64,000 bases of DNA from Streptosporangium lutulentum (lineage in GTDB: Bacteria; Actinomycetota; Actinomycetes; Streptosporangiales; Streptosporangiaceae), in assembly GCF_030811455.1 (NCBI RefSeq), contig NZ_JAUSQU010000001.1, forward strand, positions 1,984,001-2,048,000. Direction: 5' to 3'. Under the pieces are notes generated by a model that had not been told where the DNA came from, did no database searches, and was given only the letters and a program-made list of their open reading frames with translations. Below, piece by piece: positions 42,145 through 51,310 of this stretch. The translations under genes and the position numbers were made by a program. The stretch's first letter is position 1. Every line of letters begins with the position of its first letter.

Positions 42145-43002
42145 GTGCCTGACAGAGATGAAGACCGGAACGTGGCCGAGGACCGGCCAGAGCACGCGCC
42201 GTCCGGGATCGACGTGTCCAAGCCGAGCATCTCGCGGGTCTATGACTTCATGCTCGGTGGCAAGGACAACTTCGCCGCCGACCGTCAGCTCGCCGAGATG
42301 GCTTTGAAGATCGCTCCTGACGCTCCGGCGGCCGCGCGGTCCAACCGGGAGTTCCTGCGGCGCGTGGTGCGCCACCTGACGGCCGAAGCGGGCATCCGCC
42401 AGTTTCTCGACATCGGCTCCGGTCTTCCCAGCCAGGGAAACGTGCACGAGATCGCTCACGAGACCGATCCGGAGACGCGGGTCGTCTACGTCGACAACGA
42501 CCCGATGGTCCTCGTGCACGGCAGGGCGCTTCTCGACAAGTCCGACACGACCACCGTCATCCAGGCCGACATCCGCGAACCGGACGCGATCCTGGAGCAC
42601 CCGCAGGTCCGGAAGCTCATCGACTTCAACGAGCCGGTCGGACTCCTGCTGTTCAGCATCCTGCACCATCTCAACGACGAGGAGGACCCGGACGGCATAG
42701 CGGCCCGCCTCCGCGACGCGCTCCCCTCAGGCAGTTACATCGCGGTGTCCCACTTCCACAACCCGGGTGCCGAGCGTCCCGTCGTCTCCCAGCAGGCCGC
42801 CGAGGCCGAGCGGATCTTCAACGAGAACCTGGGCACCGGACGGTGGCGCACCCGGGAGGAGATCCTCGGCTACTTCGGCGATCTGGAAGTGCTGGAGCCG
42901 GGCCTGGTGCCGCTGGTGGAGTGGCGGCCGGATTCGTACGACGACCACGAGGTCGGCATCACCTACTACACCTACGTGGGCGGCGTGGCCCGGAAACCCT
43001 GA
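42145..43002 (+). CDS. SAM-dependent methyltransferase, DUF574 (Methyltransf_19) family
   Basis: A 285-aa protein from GTG 42145 (GGGAG eight bases upstream). The family hallmarks are present: KPSISRVYDFMLGGKDNFAA at the start, REFLRRVVRHLTAEAGIRQF, the SAM-binding LDIGSGLPSQGNVHE, VVYVDNDPMVL and LLLFSILHHL. These proteins occur in many copies in actinomycetes, and their substrates are unknown. The 261 bases upstream (41884-42144) hold its promoter region, with an AT-rich stretch at 42060-42110. It converges with araB. Confidence 0.93.
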   Translation: MPDRDEDRNVAEDRPEHAPSGIDVSKPSISRVYDFMLGGKDNFAADRQLAEMALKIAPDAPAAARSNREFLRRVVRHLTAEAGIRQFLDIGSGLPSQGNVHEIAHETDPETRVVYVDNDPMVLVHGRALLDKSDTTTVIQADIREPDAILEHPQVRKLIDFNEPVGLLLFSILHHLNDEEDPDGIAARLRDALPSGSYIAVSHFHNPGAERPVVSQQAAEAERIFNENLGTGRWRTREEILGYFGDLEVLEPGLVPLVEWRPDSYDDHEVGITYYTYVGGVARKP

Positions 43003-43101
43003 ACGGAGCCGCTCCCGGCCGCGCGTCGAGCCGCCCAGGTGCGGTGGTACACGCGCCCGGATAGACGTCCGGCGGGCGTTCGACGGGCGGCCGACGGGTC
43101 C

Positions 43102-43135
43102 GTCGAACCGCTCGCCGCGCGGCGAGCGGTTCGAC
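43102..43135. terminator. Bidirectional hairpin terminator (15-bp stem)
   Basis: Perfect arms GTCGAACCGCTCGCC (43102-43116) and GGCGAGCGGTTCGAC (43121-43135), loop GCGC, in the 313-base gap between the convergent methyltransferase and araB genes. The rest of the gap appears empty. Confidence 0.92.
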
Positions 43136-43315
43136 CTGACAGGGGCACCGGTACGAACCCGGGGCAGGAGGTCGTCGCCTCCGTCGAGACGGACGGCGAC
43201 ACGAGGCCGATGGAGTTCGTCGCCTCGCCCGGCGATCCCCGCCCGCCTTCCCGGAGGTCCGCCCGCCGGGAAGGCGGGGCCGGTCGCTCCTCGGCGCCCC
43301 CGGCGGCCTTTCGGC

Positions 43316-44974
43316 TCAGGAGGCCGCGGCGTTGCGGATGTTCCTCAGGGTGTGGAGCGCGTCGCTGCCGCCCCGGCCGAAGTGGTCGTGCAGCTCGGTG
43401 TAGATCGCGTACAGCGCGTCGTAGCTCCTGGCCCGCTCTTCGTCGGGCAGATACACGTTCTTGTTGATCTTTCCCATGGACTTGGAGGCGGAGTACACGT
43501 CGGGGTAGGCGCCCGCGGCGACCGCCGCGTGGATGGCGGAGCCCAGGGCGGGCCCCTGCTCGGAGCCGATGGTGCTGAGCGGACGCCTGGTGACGTCGGC
43601 GTAGATCTGCATCAGGAAGGGGTTGCGGAGCATTCCTCCGGCGATGACCAGCTCCGACACGCCGACCCCCGCGGCCTCGAAGTCCTCGATGATCGTACGG
43701 GTGCCGAACGCGGTGGCCTCCAGCAGCGCCCGGTAGGTGTCCTCGGGCAGGGTGGCGAGCGTGGAACCGATCAGCACACCGGACAGGTCGTGGTCGACCA
43801 GGACGGAGCGGTTGCCGCTGTGCCAGTCGAGCGCGACCAGGCCGTGCCGGCCGACCTTCTGGCCGGCGGCTTTCTCCGTGAGCAGCTCGTGAGGGGACAG
43901 GCCCCGCGCGCGGGCCTCCTCGTAGTAGTCCTCCGGCAGGCCGGAGTTGACGAACCAGGCGAAGATGTCGCCGACGCCGCTCTGCCCGGCCTCGTATCCC
44001 CACAGGCCGGGGGTGACGCCGTCGGACACCACCCCGCACATCCCGGGGACCTCGGCCAGGGTGTCGGAGTTCATGATGTGACAGGTGCTGGTGCCCATCA
44101 CGGCGAGCATCTGGCCGGGTGCGACGGCCTGCGCGGCCACGTTCGTGACGTGGGCGTCGACGTTGCCGATCGCCACCGTGATCCCCTCGGGCAGCCCCGT
44201 CCACGCCGCCGCCCGCGCGGTCAAGCCGCCCGCCGCCGTGCCCATGGCCGACAGCGGATGCTCCAGCTTCTCGGTGAAATCGGCGAATCCGGGGTTCAGC
44301 TTGGCGAGGTACTCGGGGGAGGGCCGCCGGCCGTTCTGGTGGATGCCCTTGTAACCGGCGGTGCACAGGTTGCGGGTCTCACGGCCGCACAGCTCCCAGA
44401 TGATCCAGTCCGCGGCCTCGATCCACCGCTGCGCGCGGGCGTAGACCTCGGGGTCCTCCTCCAGGACCTGCAGCCCTTTGGCGTACTCCCACTCGCTGGA
44501 GATCTTTCCGCCGTAGCGGGGCAGCCAGTCCTCGCCGAGCTCGGCCGCCAGCGCGTTGATCCTGTCGGCCTGCGGCTGGGCGGCGTGGTGTCTCCACAGC
44601 TTGGGGTAGGCGTGCGGGCGGTCCCTGAGGTCTTCCAGCTCGCACAGCGGGGTGCCGTCGACGGTGGTCGGCAGGACGGTGCACGCGGTGAAGTCCGTAC
44701 CGATGCCGATCACCCGCTCGGGGGCGACCCCGGCGTCGGCCAGGGCCTGCGGGACGGCGTACCGCAGCACGTCCCGCCAGTCCTGGGGGATCTGGAGTGC
44801 CCAGTCGGGGCCGAGGGGGGCGTCCGTCGCGGGTAGGCGCCGGTCGACCACACCGTGCCGGTACTCATGCACGGCGGTGCCGAGTTCGGTGCCGTCGGCC
44901 ACCGAGACCACCACGGCGCGTCCGGACAGGGTGCCGTAGTCGATGCCGATGACAACTGCGGGGTCGTTGGACAC
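43316..44974 (-). CDS. araB: Ribulokinase
   Basis: A 552-aa FGGY kinase starting GTG 44974 (GGGAG upstream). Ribulokinase features: N-terminal VVIGIDYGTLSGRAVVV, IGIGTDFTACTVLP, HAYPKLWRHHAAQPQADRI, and the C-terminal FGGY ATP motif LVIAGGMLRNPFLMQIYADV. It phosphorylates L-ribulose to L-ribulose 5-phosphate after AraA; araA and araD are not in the window. A LacI operator (45019-45032) lies upstream, and it diverges from the LacI gene at 45200 and its importer. Confidence 0.94.
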   Translation of the reverse strand: MSNDPAVVIGIDYGTLSGRAVVVSVADGTELGTAVHEYRHGVVDRRLPATDAPLGPDWALQIPQDWRDVLRYAVPQALADAGVAPERVIGIGTDFTACTVLPTTVDGTPLCELEDLRDRPHAYPKLWRHHAAQPQADRINALAAELGEDWLPRYGGKISSEWEYAKGLQVLEEDPEVYARAQRWIEAADWIIWELCGRETRNLCTAGYKGIHQNGRRPSPEYLAKLNPGFADFTEKLEHPLSAMGTAAGGLTARAAAWTGLPEGITVAIGNVDAHVTNVAAQAVAPGQMLAVMGTSTCHIMNSDTLAEVPGMCGVVSDGVTPGLWGYEAGQSGVGDIFAWFVNSGLPEDYYEEARARGLSPHELLTEKAAGQKVGRHGLVALDWHSGNRSVLVDHDLSGVLIGSTLATLPEDTYRALLEATAFGTRTIIEDFEAAGVGVSELVIAGGMLRNPFLMQIYADVTRRPLSTIGSEQGPALGSAIHAAVAAGAYPDVYSASKSMGKINKNVYLPDEERARSYDALYAIYTELHDHFGRGGSDALHTLRNIRNAAAS

Positions 44975-45018
44975 AGCGGTGCTCCCAGGGAATACAGGCG
45001 CGGATCAAGTGGGCTGAT

Positions 45019-45032
45019 TGTTAGCGCTATCA
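45019..45032. promoter_or_regulatory. LacI-type operator of araB
   Basis: TGTTAGCGCTATCA, 45 bases upstream of the araB start; differs in two positions from the GH43 proximal site at 19030. Confidence 0.75.
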
Positions 45033-45137
45033 GAAGTACCGGTCAAGGCTACAGGTAGTCACGATTCGGGGTACATCCCTCTGGCTAGGGCAATTTCGAG
45101 CACAAGAGACCTATCCGAAAAGTTTTCGCCTCTGCTA

Positions 45138-45166
45138 TTGACAGCTTAAGTGTTATCGCAAACACT
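45138..45166 (+). promoter_or_regulatory. Promoter and operator of the LacI (arabinose) regulator
   Basis: -35 TTGACA (45138-45143), seven bases, then TGTTATCGCAAACA (45151-45164), with AACACT as -10 candidate (45161-45166). Identical in elements and spacing to the GH43 promoter at 18934. This implies autoregulation of the LacI gene. Confidence 0.75.
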
Positions 45167-45199
45167 CTGGTAACCCCAGCGAAACATGGCGAGGAACCC

Positions 45200-46231
45200 A
45201 TGACACCGAGTTTCGAGGATGGCAGGGCTCGTACCAGACCGGCGGTACTGGACGACGTCGCCGCACTCGCCGGAGTCTCCGCGATGACGGTCTCGCGTGC
45301 GCTGAACACGCCCGACAGGGTGCGTCCCGAGACCCGGGCGCGCGTCCTGGCGGCGGTGAGCGAGCTCGGATACCGCCCCAACTCGGCCGCGCGCCAGCTC
45401 GTCACGGGCCGTTCGGGGGTGCTCGGCGTGGTCAGCTTCGACACCACCCTGTACGGCCCGGCCTCCACGCTCTACGCGATCGAGCAGGCTGCCAGGCAGA
45501 ACGACTACGTGGTGAACATCGCCAGCCTCGGCCTGCTGAACCGCAGGTCGATCGGGGAGGGCGTGGACCGGCTCCGCGCGCAGTCGGTTGACGGCATCAT
45601 CATCGTGGCGCCGCACGAGTCGGCCGCGGAAGGACTGTGTCACCTCTCGCCCGACCTGCCGGTGGTCGCGGTGGACGCGGGGGAGGACATTCCCGTTCCC
45701 GTGGTCATGGTCGACCAGCGCGGCGGCGCCGTACGGGCGACGCGGCACCTGCTGAGCCTGGGGCACGAGACGGTGTGGCACCTGTCGGGCCCCGCGAACT
45801 GGATAGACGCCAAAGGGCGGGTCGACGGGTGGCGTTCGGTCCTCGAAGCCGAGGGCCGCCCGGTGCCCGAGGTGCCGGTCGGCGACTGGAGCGCGCACTC
45901 CGGCTACCAGCTCGGCAAACGCCTGGCGAGCGACCCGGCGGTCACGGCCATCTTCGTGGCCAACGACCAGATGACCCTGGGAGTGCTGCGGGCCCTGCGT
46001 GAGGCGGGCCGGCGCGTTCCCGAGGACATCAGCGTGGTCGGCTTCGACGACGTGCCGGAGGCCGCCTACTTCTGGCCGCCGCTGACGACGGTCAGGCAGA
46101 ACTTCGGCGAGGTCGGCAGGCACGCCTTCCAGTTGCTGCAGAGCCGCATCGAGGGCGCCTCGGGAGGAGGACCGCGCATTGTCGAACCCGAGCTGGTGGT
46201 CAGGGAGAGCACCGGCCCGGTCAAACGCTGA
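45200..46231 (+). CDS. LacI family regulator of the arabinose locus
   Basis: A 343-aa protein with HTH AVLDDVAALAGVSAMTVSRA, hinge NSAARQLVTGRSG and the ligand-binding fold ending ELVVREST. ATG 45200 follows GAGGAA. It lies between araB (divergent) and the sugar importer operon (same strand), and operators of the same type occur before all three units and before the secreted GH43 gene. An L-arabinose-responsive repressor (functionally like AraR, but LacI fold) is the best reading. Confidence 0.92.
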   Translation: MTPSFEDGRARTRPAVLDDVAALAGVSAMTVSRALNTPDRVRPETRARVLAAVSELGYRPNSAARQLVTGRSGVLGVVSFDTTLYGPASTLYAIEQAARQNDYVVNIASLGLLNRRSIGEGVDRLRAQSVDGIIIVAPHESAAEGLCHLSPDLPVVAVDAGEDIPVPVVMVDQRGGAVRATRHLLSLGHETVWHLSGPANWIDAKGRVDGWRSVLEAEGRPVPEVPVGDWSAHSGYQLGKRLASDPAVTAIFVANDQMTLGVLRALREAGRRVPEDISVVGFDDVPEAAYFWPPLTTVRQNFGEVGRHAFQLLQSRIEGASGGGPRIVEPELVVRESTGPVKR

Positions 46232-46271
46232 TCGCGGCGGGACCGGTGTCCGGCCCCGCCCCGGCCCGAAT

Positions 46272-46285
46272 TGTTAACGTTACCC
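46272..46285. promoter_or_regulatory. LacI-type operator of the arabinose importer
   Basis: TGTTAACGTTACCC lies 138 bases before the binding-protein start and matches the TGTTAnCG half of the other sites; the second half is weaker. Confidence 0.65.
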
Positions 46286-46423
46286 ATAGCAAGCGCTCGA
46301 CCAAGCCGCCGGCGGCGGGCTCCCCTTCGTCGGTACCGATATCGAATACGTCCAGGTCCGGGAGATCAGGCCCGGACCCGGTGACATCTCCTTCATCCCC
46401 CCAGAACAACAAGGAGAGAGACC

Positions 46424-47413
46424 ATGTTCAGACGTGGTTTGGCGGCGGCCCTGGCGGCCGGAGTGCTCGCCTCCGTGCTCGCCGCCTGCGGCTCGGGTCA
46501 GGACAGCGGCGCGAGCCGGCAGGGCGGCGGATCGGACCAGATCACACTCGGCTTCTCGCAGGTCGGCGCCGAGAGCGGCTGGAGGACCGCGAACACCAAG
46601 TCCGTCCAGGACGCGGCCAAGGAGGCCGGCATCGATCTGAAGTTCTCCGACGCCCAGCAGAAGCAGGAGAACCAGATCAAGGCCATCCGCTCGTTCATCC
46701 AGCAGAAGGTCGACGCGATCGCCTTCTCACCGGTGGTCGAATCCGGCTGGGACACCGTTCTGAAAGAGGTCAAGGACGCCGGAATCCCGGTCATCCTGAC
46801 CGACAGGGCGGTCGACTCCGCCGACACCTCGCTGTACAAGACGTTCATCGGCTCCGACTTCGTCGTCGAGGGGACGAAGTCCGGCGAGTGGCTGGTCAAG
46901 GAGTACGAGGGCAAGCCCGATCCGGTCAACATCGTCGAGCTTCAGGGCACCACCGGCTCCGCGCCCGCGAACGACCGCAAGAAGGGCTTCGGGGACGTCA
47001 TCGCGGCCGACCCGAAGTTCAAGATCATCGCTTCGCAGACCGGTGACTTCACCCGGGCCAAGGGCAAGGAGGTCATGGAGGCCTTCCTGAAGGCCCACAA
47101 GGACATCGACGTCCTGTTCGCCCACAACGACGACATGGGTCTCGGCGCCATCGAGGCGATCGAGGGCGCGGGTCTCAAGCCCGGTACGGACATCAAGATC
47201 ATTACTATCGACGGGGTCAGGGACGGGATGCAGGCCCTGGCCGACGGGAAGATCAACTTCATCGCCGAGTGCAGCCCCCTCCTGGGCCCGCAACTGATGG
47301 ACCTGGTCAAGAAGGCCGTCAAGGGCGAGCAGATCCCCACGCGGGTGCTCACCGAGGAGACCACCTTCACCCCCGAGCAGGCCAAGGCCGCCCTGCCGGA
47401 TCGTCAGTACTAG
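46424..47413 (+). CDS. Sugar-binding lipoprotein, YtfQ/AraU-like
   Basis: A 329-aa type I periplasmic-binding protein. The signal peptide has lipobox VLAAC. The mature part begins ITLGFSQVGAESGWRTANT, a stretch strongly reminiscent of YtfQ, with FIQQKVDAIAFSPVVESGWD, IVELQGTTGSAPANDRKKGF and FAHNDDMGLGAIEAIEGAGL. YtfQ of E. coli binds galactofuranose; related AraU proteins serve L-arabinose uptake. The araB neighbour and shared operators favour arabinose here. First gene of a four-gene importer. Confidence 0.93.
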   Translation: MFRRGLAAALAAGVLASVLAACGSGQDSGASRQGGGSDQITLGFSQVGAESGWRTANTKSVQDAAKEAGIDLKFSDAQQKQENQIKAIRSFIQQKVDAIAFSPVVESGWDTVLKEVKDAGIPVILTDRAVDSADTSLYKTFIGSDFVVEGTKSGEWLVKEYEGKPDPVNIVELQGTTGSAPANDRKKGFGDVIAADPKFKIIASQTGDFTRAKGKEVMEAFLKAHKDIDVLFAHNDDMGLGAIEAIEGAGLKPGTDIKIITIDGVRDGMQALADGKINFIAECSPLLGPQLMDLVKKAVKGEQIPTRVLTEETTFTPEQAKAALPDRQY

Positions 47414-47475
47414 CGCACGCCGGACGCGGGCGCCGACCCCCGGCGCCCGCGCGCCGTGCGCCGTCCACCGCGGCG

Positions 47476-47515
47476 GGGGACACCCCGGCCGGCACCCGCC
47501 GGCCGGGGTGTCCCC
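47476..47515 (+). terminator. Strong intra-operon hairpin (18-bp stem), probable attenuator
   Basis: Perfect 18-base arms 47476-47493 and 47498-47515 with a four-base loop, in the 238-base gap between the binding-protein and ATPase genes. No separate promoter is evident after it, so it likely lets the binding protein be made in excess over the membrane parts, by partial termination or by protecting the upstream mRNA. Confidence 0.8.
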
Positions 47516-47651
47516 ACCGGACGCGCGAGAACCACCCTGGGCGCCCGACACCCCGGACCCTTGACGACCGTCCGGACGTGTAGCGGCCACGGGGACACCC
47601 CCACACGGTTCGACCACCAGGAACCACCCGAACACGCAGGGAGCCACAGGG

Positions 47652-49175
47652 ATGGCAGAGCCCGCAGCGATCCTGGCGATGACGGGAATCACCAAGGAGT
47701 TTCCCGGCGTCAAGGCGCTGAGCGACGTCGACTTCCGGCTCTTCCCCGGTGAGGTGCACGCCCTCATGGGAGAGAACGGCGCCGGCAAGTCAACACTGAT
47801 CAAGGCCCTGACCGGGGTCTACGACATCGACGAAGGCGAGGTCGTTCTCGAAGGGGAGGCGGTGCGCTTCACCGGTCCCCTGCAGGCGCAGCAGGCCGGT
47901 GTCAGCACGGTCTACCAGGAGATCAACCTCTGTCCCAATCTGTCGGTCGCGGAGAACATCTTCATCGGCCGCGAACCGCGGCGACTCGGCGCGATCCAGT
48001 GGAAGAAGATCCACCGGCGGGCCACCGAGCTGCTCAAACGGCTCCGGCTCGACATCGACGCCTCGGCCCCGCTCGGCACCTATTCCATCGCCGTGCAGCA
48101 GATGGTCGCCATCGCGCGGGCCATCGACATCTCCGCCAAGGTGCTCATCTTCGACGAGCCGACCTCCAGCCTCGACGCGAAGGAGTGCGCGCAGCTCTTC
48201 CGCGTCATGCGGCAGCTCAAGGACGAGGGCATCGCGATCCTCTTCGTGACCCACTTCCTGGACCAGGTGTACGAGGTCTCCGACCGTGTCACGGTGCTGC
48301 GCAACGGCCGCCTGGTGGGCGAGCGCCTCACCGGGGAGCTCGCCCAGATCGACCTCGTCGCCATGATGATCGGCAAGGAGCTGGAGGTCCTGGAGCAGCT
48401 GGACGAGCACCCCAAACGCTCCCCGGCCGCCCGCCAGGACGTCCAGCCGGTGGTCGCGGCGCACGAGCTCGGGCGCGACGGCGCCGTGGCGCCCTTCAAT
48501 CTCGCGATCCACCGCGGAGAGGTCGTCGGCCTCGCCGGACTGCTCGGTTCGGGCCGGACGGAGGTGGCCCGGCTGCTGTTCGGGGCCGACCGGGCCGATC
48601 ACGGTCAGATCCAGGTGGGCGGCACCCCCGTGGCCATCCGCGGCCCGCGTGCGGCGATGGCCCACGGCATCGCCTTCTGCTCGGAGAACCGGCGGACCGA
48701 AGGACTGGTCGAGGACCTGACCGTGCGGGAGAACATCGTCCTCGCGCTCCAGGCCGAACGCGGGTGGTCGCGTCCGATTCCCCGGCGCCGCCAGGAGGAG
48801 CTGGTGGACAAGTACATCAAGGCCCTGCGGATCACCCCCGCCAACCCGGACATGGTGGTGCGCAACCTCAGCGGCGGCAACCAGCAGAAGGTGCTGCTGG
48901 CCCGCTGGCTGATCACCGAACCACGGCTGCTGATCCTCGACGAGCCCACCCGGGGGATCGACGTCGGCGCCAAGGCGGAGATCCAGCGGCTGGTGGTCTC
49001 GCTCGCCGACGGGGGGATGGCCATCCTGTTCATCTCGGCGGAGCTCGAAGAGGTCCTGCGGCTCAGCCACAAGATCGCCGTACTGCGTGATCGACATCTG
49101 GTGACCGAGATGCCCAACGACGGGGTGGACGTCGAGCACGTCATGCGGACCATCGCGAGCGGAGCCGTCGCATGA
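47652..49175 (+). CDS. Sugar ABC transporter ATPase, two-domain (YtfR/RbsA type)
   Basis: A 507-aa protein with two nucleotide-binding domains. Domain 1 has Walker A GENGAGKSTL, a QQMVAIARAIDI-type signature and LIFDEPTSSLD. Domain 2 has a degenerate A loop GLLGSGRTEVA, the signature NLSGGNQQKVLLARWL and LILDEPTRGIDVG. This asymmetry is normal for RbsA/XylG/YtfR. Its stop overlaps the next permease start by four bases. Part of the arabinose-type importer. Confidence 0.95.
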   Translation: MAEPAAILAMTGITKEFPGVKALSDVDFRLFPGEVHALMGENGAGKSTLIKALTGVYDIDEGEVVLEGEAVRFTGPLQAQQAGVSTVYQEINLCPNLSVAENIFIGREPRRLGAIQWKKIHRRATELLKRLRLDIDASAPLGTYSIAVQQMVAIARAIDISAKVLIFDEPTSSLDAKECAQLFRVMRQLKDEGIAILFVTHFLDQVYEVSDRVTVLRNGRLVGERLTGELAQIDLVAMMIGKELEVLEQLDEHPKRSPAARQDVQPVVAAHELGRDGAVAPFNLAIHRGEVVGLAGLLGSGRTEVARLLFGADRADHGQIQVGGTPVAIRGPRAAMAHGIAFCSENRRTEGLVEDLTVRENIVLALQAERGWSRPIPRRRQEELVDKYIKALRITPANPDMVVRNLSGGNQQKVLLARWLITEPRLLILDEPTRGIDVGAKAEIQRLVVSLADGGMAILFISAELEEVLRLSHKIAVLRDRHLVTEMPNDGVDVEHVMRTIASGAVA

Positions 49176-50233
49176 GCGAACGCGTGAGCGCCCTGACCGG
49201 GCGGCGGCTCTTCTGGCCGGTGACCGCCCTGGTCGTTCTCCTGCTGGCCAACCTCCTCTTCACACCGGACTTCTTCAAGATCGAGCTCAGGGGCGGCCAC
49301 CTCTACGGCAGCCTGGTCGACATCGTCCGCCTCGGCGCTCCACTGATCATGGTCGCCCTGGGCATGACCCTGGTCATCGCCACCAAGGGCATCGACCTGT
49401 CGGTGGGCTCGATCGTCGCCATCTGCGGAGCCCTGGCCTGCCTGTGGATCAGCCGGCAGGACGACCAGAACAGCGTCGGCGGAGTCCTGGGCGCGATCGG
49501 CCTGGCGCTCGGGCTGGCACTGGTACTCGGCCTGTGGAACGGCTTCCTGGTCGCGGGGGTCGGCATGCAACCGATCATCGCGACGCTGATCCTCATGGTC
49601 GCGGGGCGCGGACTGTCCCAGCTGATCACCGACGGGCAGATCCTCACGATCAACAGCACGCCGTACAAGCTCATCGGCGGCGGCTACTGGCTGACCGTGC
49701 CCTTCTCCATCCTGCTGGCCCTGGCCGTGACGGTCCTGGCCGTCGTGCTCACCCGCCGCACCGCGCTCGGCATGCTCATCGAGTCCGTGGGCGGCAACGC
49801 CGAGGCGAGCCGTCTGGCGGGCATCCGCTCCCGCCGGATCATCGTGATGGTCTACATCTTCTGCGCGTTCTGCGCGGGAATCGCCGGTCTGATGGTCAGC
49901 TCGAACGTCTCCAGCGCCGACGGCAACAACGCGGGACTGTGGATCGAGCTCGACGCGATCCTCGCCGTGGTGATCGGCGGCACGTCGCTGGCCGGAGGGC
50001 GCTTCTCCATCGGCGGCACCGTCGTGGGCGCCCTGCTCATCCAGGCGCTGTCCACCACCATCTACACCGTCGGCGTCCCGCCGGAGACGACCCTGCTGTT
50101 CAAGGCGCTGGTCGTCACCGTCGTGTGCCTCATCCAGTCATCGGCGTTCCGCGCCAAGGTTTTCCAACGCCGTCGCCGGCTGTCCGCGCGGACGGCCGCG
50201 CGGGAGAAGACGAAAGTCGAGGTCGCCCCATGA
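49172..50233 (+). CDS. Sugar ABC transporter permease (YtfT-like)
   Basis: A 353-aa membrane protein of the BPD_transp_2 (RbsC) fold with about ten hydrophobic segments. Conserved blocks: VALGMTLVIATKGIDLSVGS, VGMQPIIATLILMVAGRGLS and LDAILAVVIGGTSLAGGRFS. ATG 49172 overlaps the ATPase stop and its own stop overlaps the next start (ATGA both times). It forms a heterodimer with the following permease. Confidence 0.93.
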   Translation: MSERVSALTGRRLFWPVTALVVLLLANLLFTPDFFKIELRGGHLYGSLVDIVRLGAPLIMVALGMTLVIATKGIDLSVGSIVAICGALACLWISRQDDQNSVGGVLGAIGLALGLALVLGLWNGFLVAGVGMQPIIATLILMVAGRGLSQLITDGQILTINSTPYKLIGGGYWLTVPFSILLALAVTVLAVVLTRRTALGMLIESVGGNAEASRLAGIRSRRIIVMVYIFCAFCAGIAGLMVSSNVSSADGNNAGLWIELDAILAVVIGGTSLAGGRFSIGGTVVGALLIQALSTTIYTVGVPPETTLLFKALVVTVVCLIQSSAFRAKVFQRRRRLSARTAAREKTKVEVAP

Positions 50234-51219
50234 CCGGTCTGACCGGCAGATGGCCGGAACTGCGGCGGCCCCAGGGCAAGTACATCCCCGTGCTGGCGAC
50301 GTTGTCCCTGCTCGCGGTGATGTACGGGGTCGGGGCCGTCCGTTACGAGGCGTTCTCCGACGGACAGGTGATCCTCAACGTCTTCGTGGACAACGCCTTC
50401 CTGCTCGTCGTCGCCGCGGGGATGACCTTCGTCATCCTCACCGGCGGCATCGACCTGTCGGTGGGCTCGGTCGTCGCGCTGACGACGATGCTGTCGGCCT
50501 CGCTGCTGCAGGAGCAGGGGTGGCCGCCCTACGCCGTCCTGCCCCTCGTGTTGTTCATCGGCGCCTTCCTCGGCTTCACGATGGGCTGCATCATCCACTA
50601 CTTCGAGATCCAGCCGTTCATCGTCACCCTCGCCGGGATGTTCCTCGCCCGAGGCCTGTGCTACACGATCAGCACCTCCTCGATCCCGATCACCGATCCC
50701 TTCTGGACGTCGATGGCGCAGTCGAAGATCAGGTTCGGGGAGTACTTCGTGTCGCCGAGCGTGGTCATCGCCCTGGTCGTCGTCATCGCCGGCGTGTACG
50801 TCCTCAGCTACACCCGGCTCGGCCGCAACACCTACGCGATCGGCGGCAGTCCCGCCTCGGCGCTCCTGATGGGCCTGCCCGTCGCCAGGACCCAGATCAC
50901 GGTCTACGCGATCAGCGGTTTCTGCTCGGCGCTCGGCGGGGTGCTGCTCAGCTTCTACATGCTGTCGGGGTACGGCCTGCACGCGGTCGGCATGGAACTC
51001 GACGCGATCGCCGCGGTCGTCATCGGCGGGACCCTGCTCACGGGGGGATCGGGCTACCTGGTGGGAACAGTCCTGGGAGTTCTGGTCCTCGGCGTCATCC
51101 AGACCATCATCAGCTTCGACGGCACGCTGAGCTCGTGGTGGACGAAGATCGTCATTGGCGCGCTGCTCTTCGTCTTCATCCTTCTCCAGCGGGTCATCGG
51201 CGCCCGCAAGGCACCATGA
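50230..51219 (+). CDS. Sugar ABC transporter permease (YjfF-like)
   Basis: A 329-aa RbsC-type permease. Conserved blocks: VAAGMTFVILTGGIDLSVGS, EIQPFIVTLAGMFLARGLCY and LDAIAAVVIGGTLLTGGSGY. Second half of the permease pair, as in the ytfQRTyjfF operon of E. coli. Last gene of the operon; ends LLQRVIGARKAP. Confidence 0.93.
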   Translation: MTGLTGRWPELRRPQGKYIPVLATLSLLAVMYGVGAVRYEAFSDGQVILNVFVDNAFLLVVAAGMTFVILTGGIDLSVGSVVALTTMLSASLLQEQGWPPYAVLPLVLFIGAFLGFTMGCIIHYFEIQPFIVTLAGMFLARGLCYTISTSSIPITDPFWTSMAQSKIRFGEYFVSPSVVIALVVVIAGVYVLSYTRLGRNTYAIGGSPASALLMGLPVARTQITVYAISGFCSALGGVLLSFYMLSGYGLHAVGMELDAIAAVVIGGTLLTGGSGYLVGTVLGVLVLGVIQTIISFDGTLSSWWTKIVIGALLFVFILLQRVIGARKAP

Positions 51220-51255
51220 CCTCCCAGGTCGTCCGGTCTTGTCCCCGCGCCTGTT

Positions 51256-51285
51256 TATCGTTTATCGTTTTATCGAAAATCGATA
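51256..51285. promoter_or_regulatory. TATCG repeat operator before the DUF2975/HTH pair
   Basis: TATCG occurs at 51256, 51263 and 51271, and the last copy forms the perfect inverted repeat TATCG-AAAAT-CGATA (51271-51285). It lies 26 bases before the start at 51311 in an AT-rich patch. The small HTH protein of this operon is the obvious candidate binder. Confidence 0.65.
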
Positions 51286-51310
51286 TCCATTCGCTGGGGG
51301 AGGACCTGTC

